A DNA stretch of 64,000 bases from Thermoplasmata archaeon (GCA_021817245.1 JAKAVQ010000009.1:1-64000), one strand, 5' to 3'. Positions 1-8,465 are shown, counted from the first letter of the stretch. The notes: generated from the sequence alone by a model not told the origin. Numbers and translations: made by a program.

Positions 1-2
1 CT

Positions 3-233
3 CCCGAGTGGAACCTCTCGACGGGAGTGCTCGTCGCCCAGCCGGGGTTCTTCCTCACGGTCCCAGGCTCAACGACGTTGCATAACGATACCGCAGTAGT
101 GGGCAACCACCTTGCGGTACTTGCGCAAGAGACTGCGGCGTCGAGTGGGTTCCTCTTCGCCATGGGAGAGGACCTGACCTCAGGTGAAACCGCTGTTGTA
201 GCAATCCCGTTCGAAAGCTTCGACCTGAGATGA
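3..233 (+). CDS. 3' end of an unidentified gene cut by the window edge
   Basis: An open frame enters from the left edge and ends with TGA at 231-233, giving at least 76 residues. The segment is rich in Thr, Ser, Val and Gly (for example FFLTVPGSTT), which fits the beta-rich end of an exported or surface protein, but no family is recognised. A GTG at 27 could serve as a start, yet the frame is already open before it, so a 5'-truncated gene is more likely. It lies 169 bases before the left end of an ISH3-like element, and a second surface-type fragment lies on the other side of that element. Confidence 0.45.
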   Translation, partial: PEWNLSTGVLVAQPGFFLTVPGSTTLHNDTAVVGNHLAVLAQETAASSGFLFAMGEDLTSGETAVVAIPFESFDLR

Positions 234-401
234 GCTGGTCCGAGAGGAGTCCGGCATGTCGCACTCATACCCTCGGCCGATTTGCTGACGGAGAACGGAC
301 CCCTTGGGTGAGCGCGAAGTGCTGAAAAGGGACCCGGCGAACAGATCGCCCCGATCTGCGTGGCCCATCCGATCCCGCCGAGAGTGTAGTTTTGTACAAA
401 A

Positions 402-1823
402 TCAGTAGTTGGTCACGACCCCTCGTAGAACCCGTGGCTTGGCGTGCGCCTGTCTGACGAGCCGGTACCCCCGGCGGCTGTCATCGAATCACCTCGAGCG
501 CGAGTTCGACCCATCGAGGGGGTCGCCCCTTGGCCCTCACCCGATCCACCTCGCCCAGCACGCGTCGAAGTCCCTTGAGCAGCAGCTCAAGGAGATGGTC
601 GAACCGAAGCAGTTCCTCACGTACTACGAACCCGCGCCGACCCTTCCTCCGCTCCGAGACATGGATGAGTTTCAGCACCGTCCATTCGTTCTCGACGAAG
701 AGAGCCACGGCCATGTAGAGCATCCGGATCGTGGCGTTGTGGCTCGTGGTCCGGGGCCTCGCGGCCTCCCCGAGCCGGAACGCGCATTCGATCCCGAAAC
801 GAGACCGGTACATTTCCCGCGTCCGCTCGGGCGAGCGGCGGTGAAAGTTGCCGATGACGTACGGGAGCACCTCCAACCCATGCTCGTCCCGTCGGCCCTT
901 CTTGTAGCGCTTCACCACGTGGATCGGGACGGTGAGCGATCGGCCCTCCGATGCTCGAAGGGTGTGGGTGGTGTAGAACGACTTCCGACCGTGCTCCTTC
1001 GTCCATCGGGCCATCATCGAGCGGCCCGCTCGGACCGGCATGAGGAACGGAATCCCCCGTCGGAGAAGGAACTCGAGGATCTCGAAGCCGTAGTACTCCC
1101 GGTCGAGGAGAAGGCCGCCGACCTCCAACCCCAGCGCCTTCGCATCGCGAAGGTGGAGCTCGAGCAGCCTCACCAAGTGCTTACGATCCCGGACCGGCCG
1201 GAACGAGACGGTGAACCGCCGTCCGTAGCTGGCGAGGTAGAGGGTGGAGTAGCCGTGGAAACGATTGGTCCCTCGCTTCGCCTGGGACTTGAGGAGATGG
1301 CGCTGTCGGTTCCCGAAACTCTGGTGACATCTCTTCCCGAAATTCTGGCGACGGAAGGCGAAGGTGAGGAGGCGCTGAAGCTTTCCGGGGTCGATGGCCG
1401 AGAGGACCCGACGCATCTGACGGTCGGAACGGCCCCGACGACCCGTAGACCGTGCGGAGTGGAGGGAGCCTTGCGTGGCGGTCGCCTTGAGCAGGTAGCG
1501 AACAGTGTCTCGGACCGTCCTCTCGGGGAAGGGATCGCGGAGAGCGGCGAGCAGCAGGGTGATGAGCTTCTCCTCGAGGCGCTGACGGACCTTGGAGGGG
1601 GTGAGAGGTTCCCGAGGTCGGTGAGGGTGGGTCGATGCGTTCTTGAGGGACCTGGGCGTTGGCTTCCCCGCAGCCTCGCGGCTGCCGTCGCGGCGAGCGT
1701 TCATAGCAGTCGCGCGACCGCGACGTTTCCCGCTTCAACCCCGGAGTTCCACTGGCAAGGCCTCCGTCGGACAAACGGAACGGCCCGGCTAGATTTTCAC
1801 GCCGACCGGTGACCAACTACTGA
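402..1823. mobile_element. ISH3-like (IS4 superfamily) insertion sequence
   Basis: The element is bounded by matching 15-base inverted ends: TCAGTAGTTGGTCAC at 402-416 and its reverse complement at 1809-1823. Total length is 1422 bases, normal for ISH3/IS4-type elements, and it holds one transposase gene on the minus strand. No convincing target-site duplication flanks it (left CAAAA, right ATCTA), which points to an old insertion or a rearrangement using the element. A perfect 12-base palindrome, TTTTGTACAAAA, abuts the left end at 390-401. The stretch right of the element reads in frame into a surface-protein fragment that has no start codon. Confidence 0.85.
481..1704 (-). CDS. ISH3-like DDE transposase, probably catalytically defective
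   Basis: The 407-residue protein shows the ISH3-type second catalytic Asp in LLLDREYYG (D201) and the third-residue region YRSRFGIECAFR (E306). RGTNRFHGYSTLY before the second Asp is also typical. The segment that should hold the first Asp, about 20-40 residues before RGTNRF in the family, is replaced by an Arg/Gln-rich stretch around FRRQNFGKRCHQSFGNR. There the DNA carries a short imperfect repeat of CCAGANTTTCGGGAA (about 1310-1355 on the plus strand). I infer a small deletion or rearrangement that removed the first Asp. ATG start at 1704; the inverted ends are intact. Confidence 0.8.
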   Translation of the reverse strand: MNARRDGSREAAGKPTPRSLKNASTHPHRPREPLTPSKVRQRLEEKLITLLLAALRDPFPERTVRDTVRYLLKATATQGSLHSARSTGRRGRSDRQMRRVLSAIDPGKLQRLLTFAFRRQNFGKRCHQSFGNRQRHLLKSQAKRGTNRFHGYSTLYLASYGRRFTVSFRPVRDRKHLVRLLELHLRDAKALGLEVGGLLLDREYYGFEILEFLLRRGIPFLMPVRAGRSMMARWTKEHGRKSFYTTHTLRASEGRSLTVPIHVVKRYKKGRRDEHGLEVLPYVIGNFHRRSPERTREMYRSRFGIECAFRLGEAARPRTTSHNATIRMLYMAVALFVENEWTVLKLIHVSERRKGRRGFVVREELLRFDHLLELLLKGLRRVLGEVDRVRAKGRPPRWVELALEVIR

Positions 1824-2006
1824 ATCTATGATCTCGAACCGATCTCTGCGGGGATCGCGACCACCTCGGGAACGACCGCGACACTCCACTGGCCCGCCGG
1901 GGGGTGGACGTACTTCTTCGTCGTGAGCTGTTCCGCGAGACAGGTCGCCTACCAATCGAACGGCACCCGAGGTAGCGGCTCGTTCGTCTCGAGTGGGGGA
2001 GTGTAG
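1824..2006 (+). pseudogene. 3' remnant of an exported surface-type protein next to the insertion sequence
   Basis: Immediately right of the inverted repeat an open frame of 60 codons runs to TAG at 2004-2006, with no usable start codon because the frame is closed by a stop inside the repeat itself. The translation (GGWTYFFVVSCSARQVAY, then Gly/Ser-rich) has the look of an extracellular beta domain. It is probably the tail of a gene whose 5' part was separated by insertion of the element or by deletion next to it. The left flank does not contain an obvious 5' half in the same reading direction, which favours a deletion. The family is not recognised. Confidence 0.45.
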
Positions 2007-2177
2007 GAGTTCGGTGCTTCCTGCCGGGATCCAGACCCTGCGTTCCGGCCGACGTGGTCGGCACGTACACCGGCCCCCTTCTCCCCCTCTGACCCTCCCG
2101 GTGGACCTCCGCGCAGAGCCATTGGAGGACCGGCGCCTCGAGGCATGCTCAAGGCTCTTCGGCCCATGGACTGAACC

Positions 2178-2603
2178 GTGACCGTCGAACCTTCCGTGGG
2201 GCCTCGCCGACTACGGAATCTCGCGATCCTCTCCCTAGCGTGCGGTGTTCTCGTCGGGATGGCCGTCGTCGGCGGATCCTACCTGACACTCAGTCCTCAG
2301 GGTGTTGTCTACTGGTACGTCGAGGTGAATGTCCCGTCAACCGCGAATTCGTCGAATCCGGAGCTGGTCCATTTCGACGGGGCGTCCTTCCGGCTCTGGT
2401 GGCCGGCTATTCTACCGGGGGCGTACTCGGGAGTGCAGGGGGTCTCGATTCTCGTGACGGAGCCGTCGGGGACGGTCGACGAAACGTCAACCGGCTGTGC
2501 GGCCTGTGGTGGGTCGCACACGTGGTACTCCAGCGACGGCGCGGTCGGGATCTCCTGGACCGACCCATCGGAAGGTAGCGTGACGCTCCTCGTGCGTGCG
2601 TAG
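2178..2603 (+). CDS. Small membrane-anchored extracellular protein, unknown function
   Basis: GTG start; 141 residues. After a short basic N-terminus (RRLRNL) comes one hydrophobic segment at about residues 14-38 (LAILSLACGVLVGMAVVGGS), so the remaining ~100 residues are predicted to lie outside the membrane. That part is rich in Ser/Thr/Gly/Trp and contains a C-A-A-C motif (TGCAACGG). The composition resembles archaeal surface proteins, and the neighbouring fragments left of it are similar in style. No known domain is recognised. It stands alone, with an opposite-strand transporter gene ending 70 bases beyond its stop. Confidence 0.6.
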   Translation: MTVEPSVGPRRLRNLAILSLACGVLVGMAVVGGSYLTLSPQGVVYWYVEVNVPSTANSSNPELVHFDGASFRLWWPAILPGAYSGVQGVSILVTEPSGTVDETSTGCAACGGSHTWYSSDGAVGISWTDPSEGSVTLLVRA

Positions 2604-2672
2604 TGGTGGTTTCCCCACCGCTTGCAGATCCGAGGTCGCCGGGTCCGCCGAAGCGTCCGCGTCACACTTCCG

Positions 2673-3545
2673 TCATCCTATCGAGAGGAGCGCCACCCCA
2701 AGGAAGATCGACGCCACGCCGGCCCACTGCACGCGGGTCAGGCGTTCGCCCAGGAACGCGACGGCCCACGCGACGGTCACCGCGCTGAACAGGCCACTGA
2801 GCGTTCCCAGGACCGCGAGCGAATGAGTGAAGACCAAGCCGTAGTTGTAGAACACGTTCGCGGCGCTGTCGAGCACTGCGACGCTGACCAAGCGGGGCCA
2901 CAGGTTTCGAGGCGGAAGGGGGAACGACCGGGCCACCGCGAGGTACCCCAGCACGCTTACGGCCCCCACTCCACGCGAGATCGCCGCGGTAGTGATCGGC
3001 GGGATCGGGCCGACCACGAACTTGAGGCCGAAGTAGAAGACCGCGAACGCCACGAAGGCCGCCATCGCCGAAAGGAGTCCCAGCCGGGGGTTCTTCGGCC
3101 GGCGGGAAGCGCCTGGGGCGGTCTTCGCTTGGGTGACGAGGACCATCCCGAGGATGGTCAGCACCACCCCGACCCCGGCACCCAAGGTGAGCCGCTCACC
3201 CAGCACGATGAGCGAGAGCAGGACGATCAGGGCGGGGTATCCGCTCGCCAGGGGAGAGACGATCGAGAGCTGGCCGAACTCGAACGACCGGAAGAGGTTG
3301 AACGTGCCGACCACCAGAACGGTCGAAAGGACGAGCAGGAGGACCAGGGGTTCGCCGAGAGCGATCGGCTGCCCTCGCTCGAGGACCCATGCGAGCACCG
3401 CGAGAAATGGGGTGCCGAGCAACTCCAGGTACAGCAGGGTCGGCACGAAGCCGATGCGATCGGTGGCCGTCTTCGCGAGGTAATCCGAGGTGCCGTACGC
3501 CCCCGCCGTCGCAAGGCCAAAGCCGACGTCGGTCGCGGTGCTCAC
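2673..3545 (-). CDS. EamA/DMT-family transporter
   Basis: A protein of about 290 residues with ten predicted membrane helices arranged as two EamA repeats. Each repeat ends in the family signature region (LGERLTLGAGVGVVLTILG in the first, FLGERLTRVQWAGVASIFLG in the second). This superfamily exports or takes up small metabolites or amino acids; the substrate cannot be deduced. The frame is open to 3641, but the extra N-terminal residues are not hydrophobic and the usual family length is about 290-300, so the GTG at 3545 (start VSTATDVGF) is preferred. It follows the DUF202 gene on the same strand, about 125 bases downstream. Confidence 0.85.
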   Translation of the reverse strand: MSTATDVGFGLATAGAYGTSDYLAKTATDRIGFVPTLLYLELLGTPFLAVLAWVLERGQPIALGEPLVLLLVLSTVLVVGTFNLFRSFEFGQLSIVSPLASGYPALIVLLSLIVLGERLTLGAGVGVVLTILGMVLVTQAKTAPGASRRPKNPRLGLLSAMAAFVAFAVFYFGLKFVVGPIPPITTAAISRGVGAVSVLGYLAVARSFPLPPRNLWPRLVSVAVLDSAANVFYNYGLVFTHSLAVLGTLSGLFSAVTVAWAVAFLGERLTRVQWAGVASIFLGVALLSIG

Positions 3546-3669
3546 GGGTTCGGAGAACACGCGAGGCTTGTCAATCCTTGCGACGGAGCGGAGCTCTGCC
3601 GAGCAGGAGAAGCTCGCAGGTCCGACACCTCCCTCGGCCAAGACACCGTCGATCGAAGCGACGGCCGGT

Positions 3670-4026
3670 TCAGCCGGTGAAGAGCAGGTACGCCGCCAGC
3701 CCCACGCCGACGAGGACCATGATGATCGTCAGGACCCACTCGAGACCGGCGCGGGACCGAAACTGACCCTTCTCGAGGTCCGACCGGGTCCCGAGGAATC
3801 GCAGGAACGCGACGATGAGGATCGCCGAGCCCGCGAGCACCAGGAGCACACCGGTCGCCTGGGAGAGCGGGGTCGGTGGCGCGGAGGTGGACGAGCCGGA
3901 GAGCTCGCGGAGGAGCAGGCCGAACCGGGCAACGACGAACCCGAACGCCATGATCGTGACCGAGGTCCGAATCCAGGCCAGGAAGGTGCGCTCGTTCGCC
4001 AGATGGTCGGTGGGATGCGCGTCCAT
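3670..4026 (-). CDS. DUF202 (YidH-type) membrane protein
   Basis: 118 residues, ATG start. The N-terminal motif DHLANERTFLAWIRTSVTIM is the DUF202 hallmark, followed by three predicted membrane helices (about residues 20-40, 58-78 and 95-116). Members of this family are small inner-membrane proteins of unknown biochemical role. Length matches the family. It is on the same strand as, and upstream of, the EamA transporter, and could share its transcript. Confidence 0.9.
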   Translation of the reverse strand: MDAHPTDHLANERTFLAWIRTSVTIMAFGFVVARFGLLLRELSGSSTSAPPTPLSQATGVLLVLAGSAILIVAFLRFLGTRSDLEKGQFRSRAGLEWVLTIIMVLVGVGLAAYLLFTG

Positions 4027-4108
4027 CGCCGAGGACCCCGACGCCCGCGGCGTCCTTCAAGGTGCGCTCCGTTCCCGGGGGCTCACCGGGCCGGTCCAGC
4101 GTACCCGT

Positions 4109-4327
4109 TCAGGTCGGATCTCCGTCCGGCGGGGCCGGACGGAACAGTTCGCACTGCAGCACGGGCTGCCGGGGATACCGCTCGGGGCGCAGCGGACAGA
4201 GGATGTAGACGCTCGTGGAGGTTCGGACGTACTTCGGCGGAGCGGCGCATCGGTGGCAAAGCGATTCGGGAAAGGGCAGGGGGCGGGACCCCGTCATCGG
4301 AACCGCACCACCGACGACCCGCATCAT
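4109..4327 (-). CDS. Small Cys-rich, possibly zinc-binding protein
   Basis: 72 residues, ATG start preceded by a GGAGAG ribosome-binding motif. It carries CHRC in the middle and two further cysteines downstream (YILCPLR and LQCELF), together a plausible four-Cys metal site. The spacing between the two cysteine pairs is short and the segment is rich in Pro, Tyr and Arg. No named family is recognised. It lies between the DUF202 gene (same strand) and the divergent aldolase gene. The clean ribosome-binding site and the spaced Cys pattern argue for a real gene despite its size. Confidence 0.55.
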   Translation of the reverse strand: MMRVVGGAVPMTGSRPLPFPESLCHRCAAPPKYVRTSTSVYILCPLRPERYPRQPVLQCELFRPAPPDGDPT

Positions 4328-4627
4328 CTCTCCCTATCCCCGCGCCTGGCGGGGCACAGGTCCGGGAAAACGAACCCTAGTGAATCTTCGGGTCGCGCTC
4401 GGGCCCGGGCTCCCGGCCTTCTGGCGAGAGACCCCAGAGGCGGGTTGAAGGGACCGCGACGGCAAAATCGCTAGGATCGTCGATCGGCCGGTCCCAAGCC
4501 GCGGGGACAAATCGCGGTCGGCGGCGTGCGGAGCGCCGGGCTCGGTTTCGGCGGGGAACCGGAACGCCGGGGGCGCGGGGCCCAACGTTATCTGAGCGGA
4601 CCGCCCCCGGGCCCTCGGTCGGGGAGC
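4328..4627. promoter_or_regulatory. Divergent intergenic region with TATA box for the aldolase gene
   Basis: This 300-base stretch separates the small Cys-rich gene from the aldolase gene. The only signal I see is a TATA-like CGTTATCT at 4586-4593, 35 bases before the aldolase ATG and preceded by a G/C-rich stretch that could hold a BRE. No coding frame with a plausible product was found on either strand. Confidence 0.4.
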
Positions 4628-5377
4628 ATGCAGAACCCACTCAAGCACCGCCTTCTCGGCTCGAAGGAGCGGGCGTTCGGTACCTGGATCTCGTCCTCGT
4701 CGCCCATCGCGTTGGACGCGCTCAGGGACCTCGGGTTCGAGTGGTTCATGATCGACACCGAGCACGCGCCCGTGAACCCCGAGACGCTGGCGGCGATGGT
4801 CGCGATGCTCCCGGCGGGCGGCCCGGTGCCCTTCGTGCGGGTCGGCAACGTCGATCAGTACCTCATCAAGCAGGCCCTCGACGCCGGGGCGTACGGGATC
4901 CTCGTCCCGCTCGTGAACTCGGTCGAGCCGGCCCGGGCTTCGGTCGCGTACGCGAAGTACCCACCGCAGGGAGTGCGCGGTGCGGCGGCGGCCTCCGCGT
5001 CGCGCTACGGACGGGAGCTCGGAGGGTACCTTAGGAACGCGAACCGGGAGACGCTCGTCGGAGTCCAGATCGAGACGAAAGAGGCGCTCGAGAACGTCGA
5101 CGCGATCGCCGCCGTGGAGGGGGTCGACCTGATCTTTGTGGGACCCCAGGACTTGACGCTGAACCTCGGCTTGCTCGATGAGCGGAGCCACCCCCAGGTC
5201 CGGGACGCGATGCGACGAGTGGTCGAGGCGACCGAGCGCCACGGGAAGATCCCCGGCACGCTCGTCGTGACCGCGGAGGAGAAGCGGGCCGCGATCGACC
5301 TCGGATTCCGGTTCATCTCGCTCGCCTCGGACGTCCGCTTCCTCCTCCAGGGAGCCCACGACTACCTCCACGGCTGA
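4628..5377 (+). CDS. HpcH/HpaI-family class II aldolase
   Basis: 249 residues from the ATG at 4628. The fold and motifs are those of 2-keto-3-deoxy sugar-acid / 4-hydroxy-2-oxoheptanedioate aldolases: FMIDTEHAP near residue 42, VQIETKEALENVDAIAAVEG (metal-binding Glu), then VDLIFVGPQDLTLNLG. These enzymes cleave 2-keto-4-hydroxy acids to pyruvate (or an analogue) and an aldehyde using a divalent metal. Substrate specificity cannot be assigned from the sequence. Upstream in-frame codons to 4526 read through the TATA region and are unlikely to be translated. The gene stands alone, followed by a convergent 2H phosphoesterase gene. Confidence 0.9.
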   Translation: MQNPLKHRLLGSKERAFGTWISSSSPIALDALRDLGFEWFMIDTEHAPVNPETLAAMVAMLPAGGPVPFVRVGNVDQYLIKQALDAGAYGILVPLVNSVEPARASVAYAKYPPQGVRGAAAASASRYGRELGGYLRNANRETLVGVQIETKEALENVDAIAAVEGVDLIFVGPQDLTLNLGLLDERSHPQVRDAMRRVVEATERHGKIPGTLVVTAEEKRAAIDLGFRFISLASDVRFLLQGAHDYLHG

Positions 5378-5430
5378 TCGGACCGCCCCCGTGGGGTTGC
5401 CGCAAGCAACCGAGGTTGCGGGCCCGAGTC

Positions 5431-6012
5431 CTACGCGAGCGGGATCGTCCGCACCGGCCGCTGGACCTCTCCGTCATCGACCACGACCGAGAGGCTGTCG
5501 ATCCGCACGGTCCATTCGAGCGGCTGAGACTCGAACGCGGCCCACAACGCGCGGACCGTTTCCGGGGCCAGCGGGTGGGCGTTCCGCTCTTCTCCGTGGG
5601 CGAGCGTGATGTGGGGGACCCAGTTCTCGGGACGATAGTACTCGGACGAGGCCGTCGGGCTCTCGAGCCCACGAGCGTGGCGCTCGCTGACCTCCCAGAC
5701 CTTCCGGTGGACCTCGGCGAGCACGGGGTCCCGGTCAACGGCCACGTAGAGGACGGGCCCGGCATTGTCAAAGAGAGCGAGGCCCCTGGTGAGCACACTG
5801 AACGGAGCGAGAGATCGCGCAAGGGCCGTGAGTGAGATATCGAGCGCCGGGCGGTCGTAGCCGGCCGCGAGATGGTAGCTGAAGTGCGGGTACGGCATCG
5901 CCTGAACGCCCCGAAGCCCGAACTCCCGCTCGGCGAGAGCCCACAGCGCCCGGACCCGCGCGGAGCTCGACGCGTCGAGCAACGACGCCACACCGTGGAT
6001 CCGGGGCGGCAT
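5431..6012 (-). CDS. 2H phosphoesterase (2'-5' RNA ligase superfamily)
   Basis: 193 residues, ATG start. Two H-x-S/T motifs, PHFSYHL near residue 42 and PHITLAHG near residue 134, are the paired catalytic histidines of the 2H superfamily (LigT, cyclic phosphodiesterases, AKAP-like). These proteins act on 2',3'-cyclic or 2'-5' phosphate bonds in RNA or nucleotides. It differs from the ThpR-type member at 59440 in both motif context and length, so it is probably not the tRNA-processing form. It is divergent from the methyltransferase gene at about 6087. Confidence 0.8.
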   Translation of the reverse strand: MPPRIHGVASLLDASSSARVRALWALAEREFGLRGVQAMPYPHFSYHLAAGYDRPALDISLTALARSLAPFSVLTRGLALFDNAGPVLYVAVDRDPVLAEVHRKVWEVSERHARGLESPTASSEYYRPENWVPHITLAHGEERNAHPLAPETVRALWAAFESQPLEWTVRIDSLSVVVDDGEVQRPVRTIPLA

Positions 6013-6086
6013 CGGTCAGCGGAGAGCGGCCGTGCACCTTGAGGCTTCCCCGGACGAGCGATCGGGTCCTCCGCGGCCCAGGGACG

Positions 6087-6875
6087 GTGGGGCCGGGGCC
6101 GAGCGTTCTTAGAGCGGGCGCTGTCTCAGGGCGGTACATAGGCCCCGAGCTCCGGCATTACTACCGGACGGCCGAGGACTTCCGAAGGTACCGGCCGGAC
6201 CACCCCGAACGGCTCGCGGAGATCGAGCGCTTGTACCTCCGCTACCGTCGGTACTTCGGGCACCGGATCCTCGACCTCGCCTGCGGGGGCGGGGTCCTCG
6301 GCGCCGTCCTTGCCGGAACCGGCGCGGCGTACGTCGGGGTCGATGCGAACCCCGACATGACCCGCTCGGCCCGTCAGTTCGCCCGGTCGAGCGGCCGGTG
6401 CCTCCGATTCGTGAAGAGCGACATCGCGCGCATTCGCCTCACCGGTCGGTTCGACACGCTCACCCTGCTCGGAAACGCCCTCGGCCATCTCGACCTCGGC
6501 CGGCGGGAGGCCGCGCTCGACCGCTGCGAGTCCCACCTGGTGCCGGGGGCTCGGTTTCTCATCGAATATCGGGACGTGGTGGGGATGTTCTGGAACCGCA
6601 CCCGGCGCCGGGGGCCGTACGTCGAGCGTCACAAGCGCGGGCCGGTCGTCCACCGCACCCGGTCCGTGGACCTCGAAGAGGGAGAGATCCGTATCCGGGC
6701 CCGGCCGACCTCGGGCGGCTGGTCGGTCGACTTCACGCACGCGATCTGGTCCCCGTTCATCCTGGCGGCAGCGATGCGTCGTCATCGGTGGGAGCTCCTC
6801 CGTCGGGACCCGGCGTCGCGACCGGCCGTCCGGGGACGCCTCCCCGAGGCTTGGAACGACGTCTATCGGAAGTGA
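6087..6875 (+). CDS. Class I SAM-dependent methyltransferase
   Basis: The core is a Rossmann-type methyltransferase: motif I ILDLACGGGVLG, followed by YVGVDANPDM (acidic residue binding the SAM ribose) and FVKSDIARI (motif III region). The C-terminal half is Arg-rich and ends in LPEAWNDVYRK; the substrate is unknown. The frame opens with a TTG at 6039, but I prefer the GTG at 6087. The first well-conserved residues (YIGPELRHYYRTAEDF) begin only about 16 codons further on, so even a later start is possible. It overlaps nothing and is convergent with the Nudix gene. Confidence 0.8.
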   Translation: MGPGPSVLRAGAVSGRYIGPELRHYYRTAEDFRRYRPDHPERLAEIERLYLRYRRYFGHRILDLACGGGVLGAVLAGTGAAYVGVDANPDMTRSARQFARSSGRCLRFVKSDIARIRLTGRFDTLTLLGNALGHLDLGRREAALDRCESHLVPGARFLIEYRDVVGMFWNRTRRRGPYVERHKRGPVVHRTRSVDLEEGEIRIRARPTSGGWSVDFTHAIWSPFILAAAMRRHRWELLRRDPASRPAVRGRLPEAWNDVYRK

Positions 6876-6943
6876 TCCGGCGAGGAACCTCCCCGCGCGC
6901 GATGGGGCTCGCAGGAGGAGAACCCCTTCGGAAAAGGTCGGCG

Positions 6944-7447
6944 TTAGACCCGGGAAAGGGGGTGGTACGCCTCGACGGCGAGACCGGGAACCTCCCCGCC
7001 CTTCCACGAAGAACGGGGCCATCCCTCGTCCGGCGCCGCAGCGATGCCGATCGCGAGCCGGGAAAGCTCGGAGATCCAGTCCGCCGTGCGAACCTCTGCG
7101 AGGGGCACCTCGCGGACCTCCGCGATCTCGGGAGGGCGGGCCTCGGGCTCGCCGGAGACGCGTTCCACGGCGAACGCGAAGTACACATCGCTCTCCGCCT
7201 CCACGACGACCTTGTGCCGGGCGAGGAGCAGCCGGCCGACCCGCGGGACGATCCCCGTCTCTTCCTCGAACTCGCGCCGGAGGGCCTCCCCAAGGCTTTC
7301 GCCGGCTTCCACGTAGCCGCTCGGGATCGTGAAACGGGACCGATATACCGCTCGGTTGACGAGCGCCCGACCGTCCCGCAGCAGCACCCCGCCGACCCCG
7401 ACCCGAGTGTGGGGCGGCGGAAGCGGGGGGATCGCGGGTGCGCTCAC
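6944..7447 (-). CDS. Nudix hydrolase
   Basis: 167 residues, GTG start. The complete Nudix box is present as GYVEAGESLGEALRREFEEE followed by TGI, matching GX5EX7REUXEEXGU, preceded by the usual GGVLLRDGRALVNRAVYRS strand. Such enzymes hydrolyse nucleoside diphosphates linked to another group, as in ADP-ribose, NADH or (d)NTPs. The long box-to-C-terminus segment resembles ADP-ribose pyrophosphatase-type members, but no specificity residue can be named. Convergent with the methyltransferase gene. Confidence 0.9.
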   Translation of the reverse strand: MSAPAIPPLPPPHTRVGVGGVLLRDGRALVNRAVYRSRFTIPSGYVEAGESLGEALRREFEEETGIVPRVGRLLLARHKVVVEAESDVYFAFAVERVSGEPEARPPEIAEVREVPLAEVRTADWISELSRLAIGIAAAPDEGWPRSSWKGGEVPGLAVEAYHPLSRV

Positions 7448-7610
7448 GGCTGCGAAGAGGTCGTCCTAGGGAGAATCCCGCACTTAGGTTCCGCCGGGCC
7501 GATTGCGAAGGTCTAGCACGCCCGACCGGCCCCTTCCGGGTCCCGGCGGGGATGATCCGGATGACCTCCGGTCGGGAGCGGCGTCGGCTTCCCTTCCCCC
7601 CCCCGCTGCT

Positions 7611-7620
7611 TCAAATAGGT
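7611..7620 (+). promoter_or_regulatory. TATA-like promoter element before a small candidate gene
   Basis: TCAAATAGGT sits about 45 bases upstream of the candidate small gene at 7665. A nearly identical TCAAATAGG occurs at 55894, upstream of a region without protein genes. Confidence 0.35.
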
Positions 7621-7664
7621 CGTCCGGGTCGAAAGGGTGGTTACCATGACCGAGGAGGGAGGAG

Positions 7665-7913
7665 ATGTTGGCCGATCCGATCGGACGAGCCTACCGCGCT
7701 CCGTACTCCCTCTTCGGGGGTTCCGGCGTTAGGGAGTTCGCGGATCGCGAATTTCCGCGCGAGGAACTCGCCTGGGTCGTAGCCCAGACCCGTCGCCCTC
7801 CCCGCCGCCCGGCGCGGAGGACGACGGCCTGGGCACGGATCCGGCGGGCGTTCCGCACCCCCGGAGAGCCGGAGACGGACGCAGAGGCCGCCCCCAGCCC
7901 GGGTTCCGCATGA
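7665..7913 (+). CDS. Hypothetical small basic protein
   Basis: 82 residues from an ATG preceded closely by GGAGGGAGGAG. The N-terminal half (MLADPIGRAYRAPYSLFGGS, then REFADREFPREELAW) looks protein-like; the C-terminal half is Arg/Pro-rich and low in complexity. No domain recognised. Upstream is a TATA-like element at 7611. It could be a real small gene or a chance frame, as high G+C favours long open frames. Confidence 0.3.
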   Translation: MLADPIGRAYRAPYSLFGGSGVREFADREFPREELAWVVAQTRRPPRRPARRTTAWARIRRAFRTPGEPETDAEAAPSPGSA

Positions 7914-8061
7914 GCGGAACCTCACGCCGCCCGGTCGTCGTCTTGAGGCGCCCGGGCCAACCACTTCCAACGCGCTCCCCTGGGGCCCTTCCGGAGGTCC
8001 GGGGCCGCGCGTCCGGTAATGTCGGGCGGCCGCCCCCCCCAATGGTATCTCGGGCGCCCGC

Positions 8062-8465
8062 ATGCGCGCCCCGATACTCGCCATCGCCGAGGTCGAAGCG
8101 AGGCTTCGCGCATCCTCCCACCGTTATCTCAAGTTCCTTCACGCGCCGGCGTTGAGCGCCGGACTCTACGTGCTGCCCGCCGGCAAAGAGGACCCACAGA
8201 CTCCGCACGCCGAGGACGAGGTCGACGACGCCCTCCGGGGCCGGGCACATTTCCGGAAGGGCGCGGACGACGTACCGGTCGTTCCCGGCACGCTCCTCTT
8301 CGTCCCGGCCCGAATCCCCACCGCGTTCACTCGATCGTCGAGGAGCTCGTCCTCCTCGTCGTCGTTGGGCCGGCCGAAGGAGCCCAGGCCCACGGTCGGG
8401 TGGCATCCGACCAGCCCGTCCCGGCGGAGCAGGGCCCCCGGCCCCGCCGGGGCCGGGAGGGCTAG
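8062..8465 (+). pseudogene. Cupin-domain protein interrupted by one frameshift
   Basis: Reading from ATG 8062 gives a typical small cupin (LYVLPAGKEDPQTPHAEDEV, then a glycine turn and VVPGTLLFVPARIP). At about 8316-8319 the sense continues in the next frame as HRVHSIVEELVLLVVVGPAEG and ends at TAG 8463-8465. Restoring one C in the run of Cs at AATCCCCACC would give a continuous protein of about 134 residues. Small cupins of this type bind a metal and act as dioxygenases, isomerases or sensors. One C missing from a homopolymer could be a sequencing error or a recent mutation. The 3' end overlaps that of the convergent aminotransferase. Confidence 0.75.

Noticed and set aside
481-1812. Plus-strand 467-codon frame over the transposase
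   Set aside because: Antisense of a recognisable transposase.
397-1828. Target-site duplication of the insertion sequence
   Set aside because: Flanking five bases differ on the two sides for every reasonable boundary.
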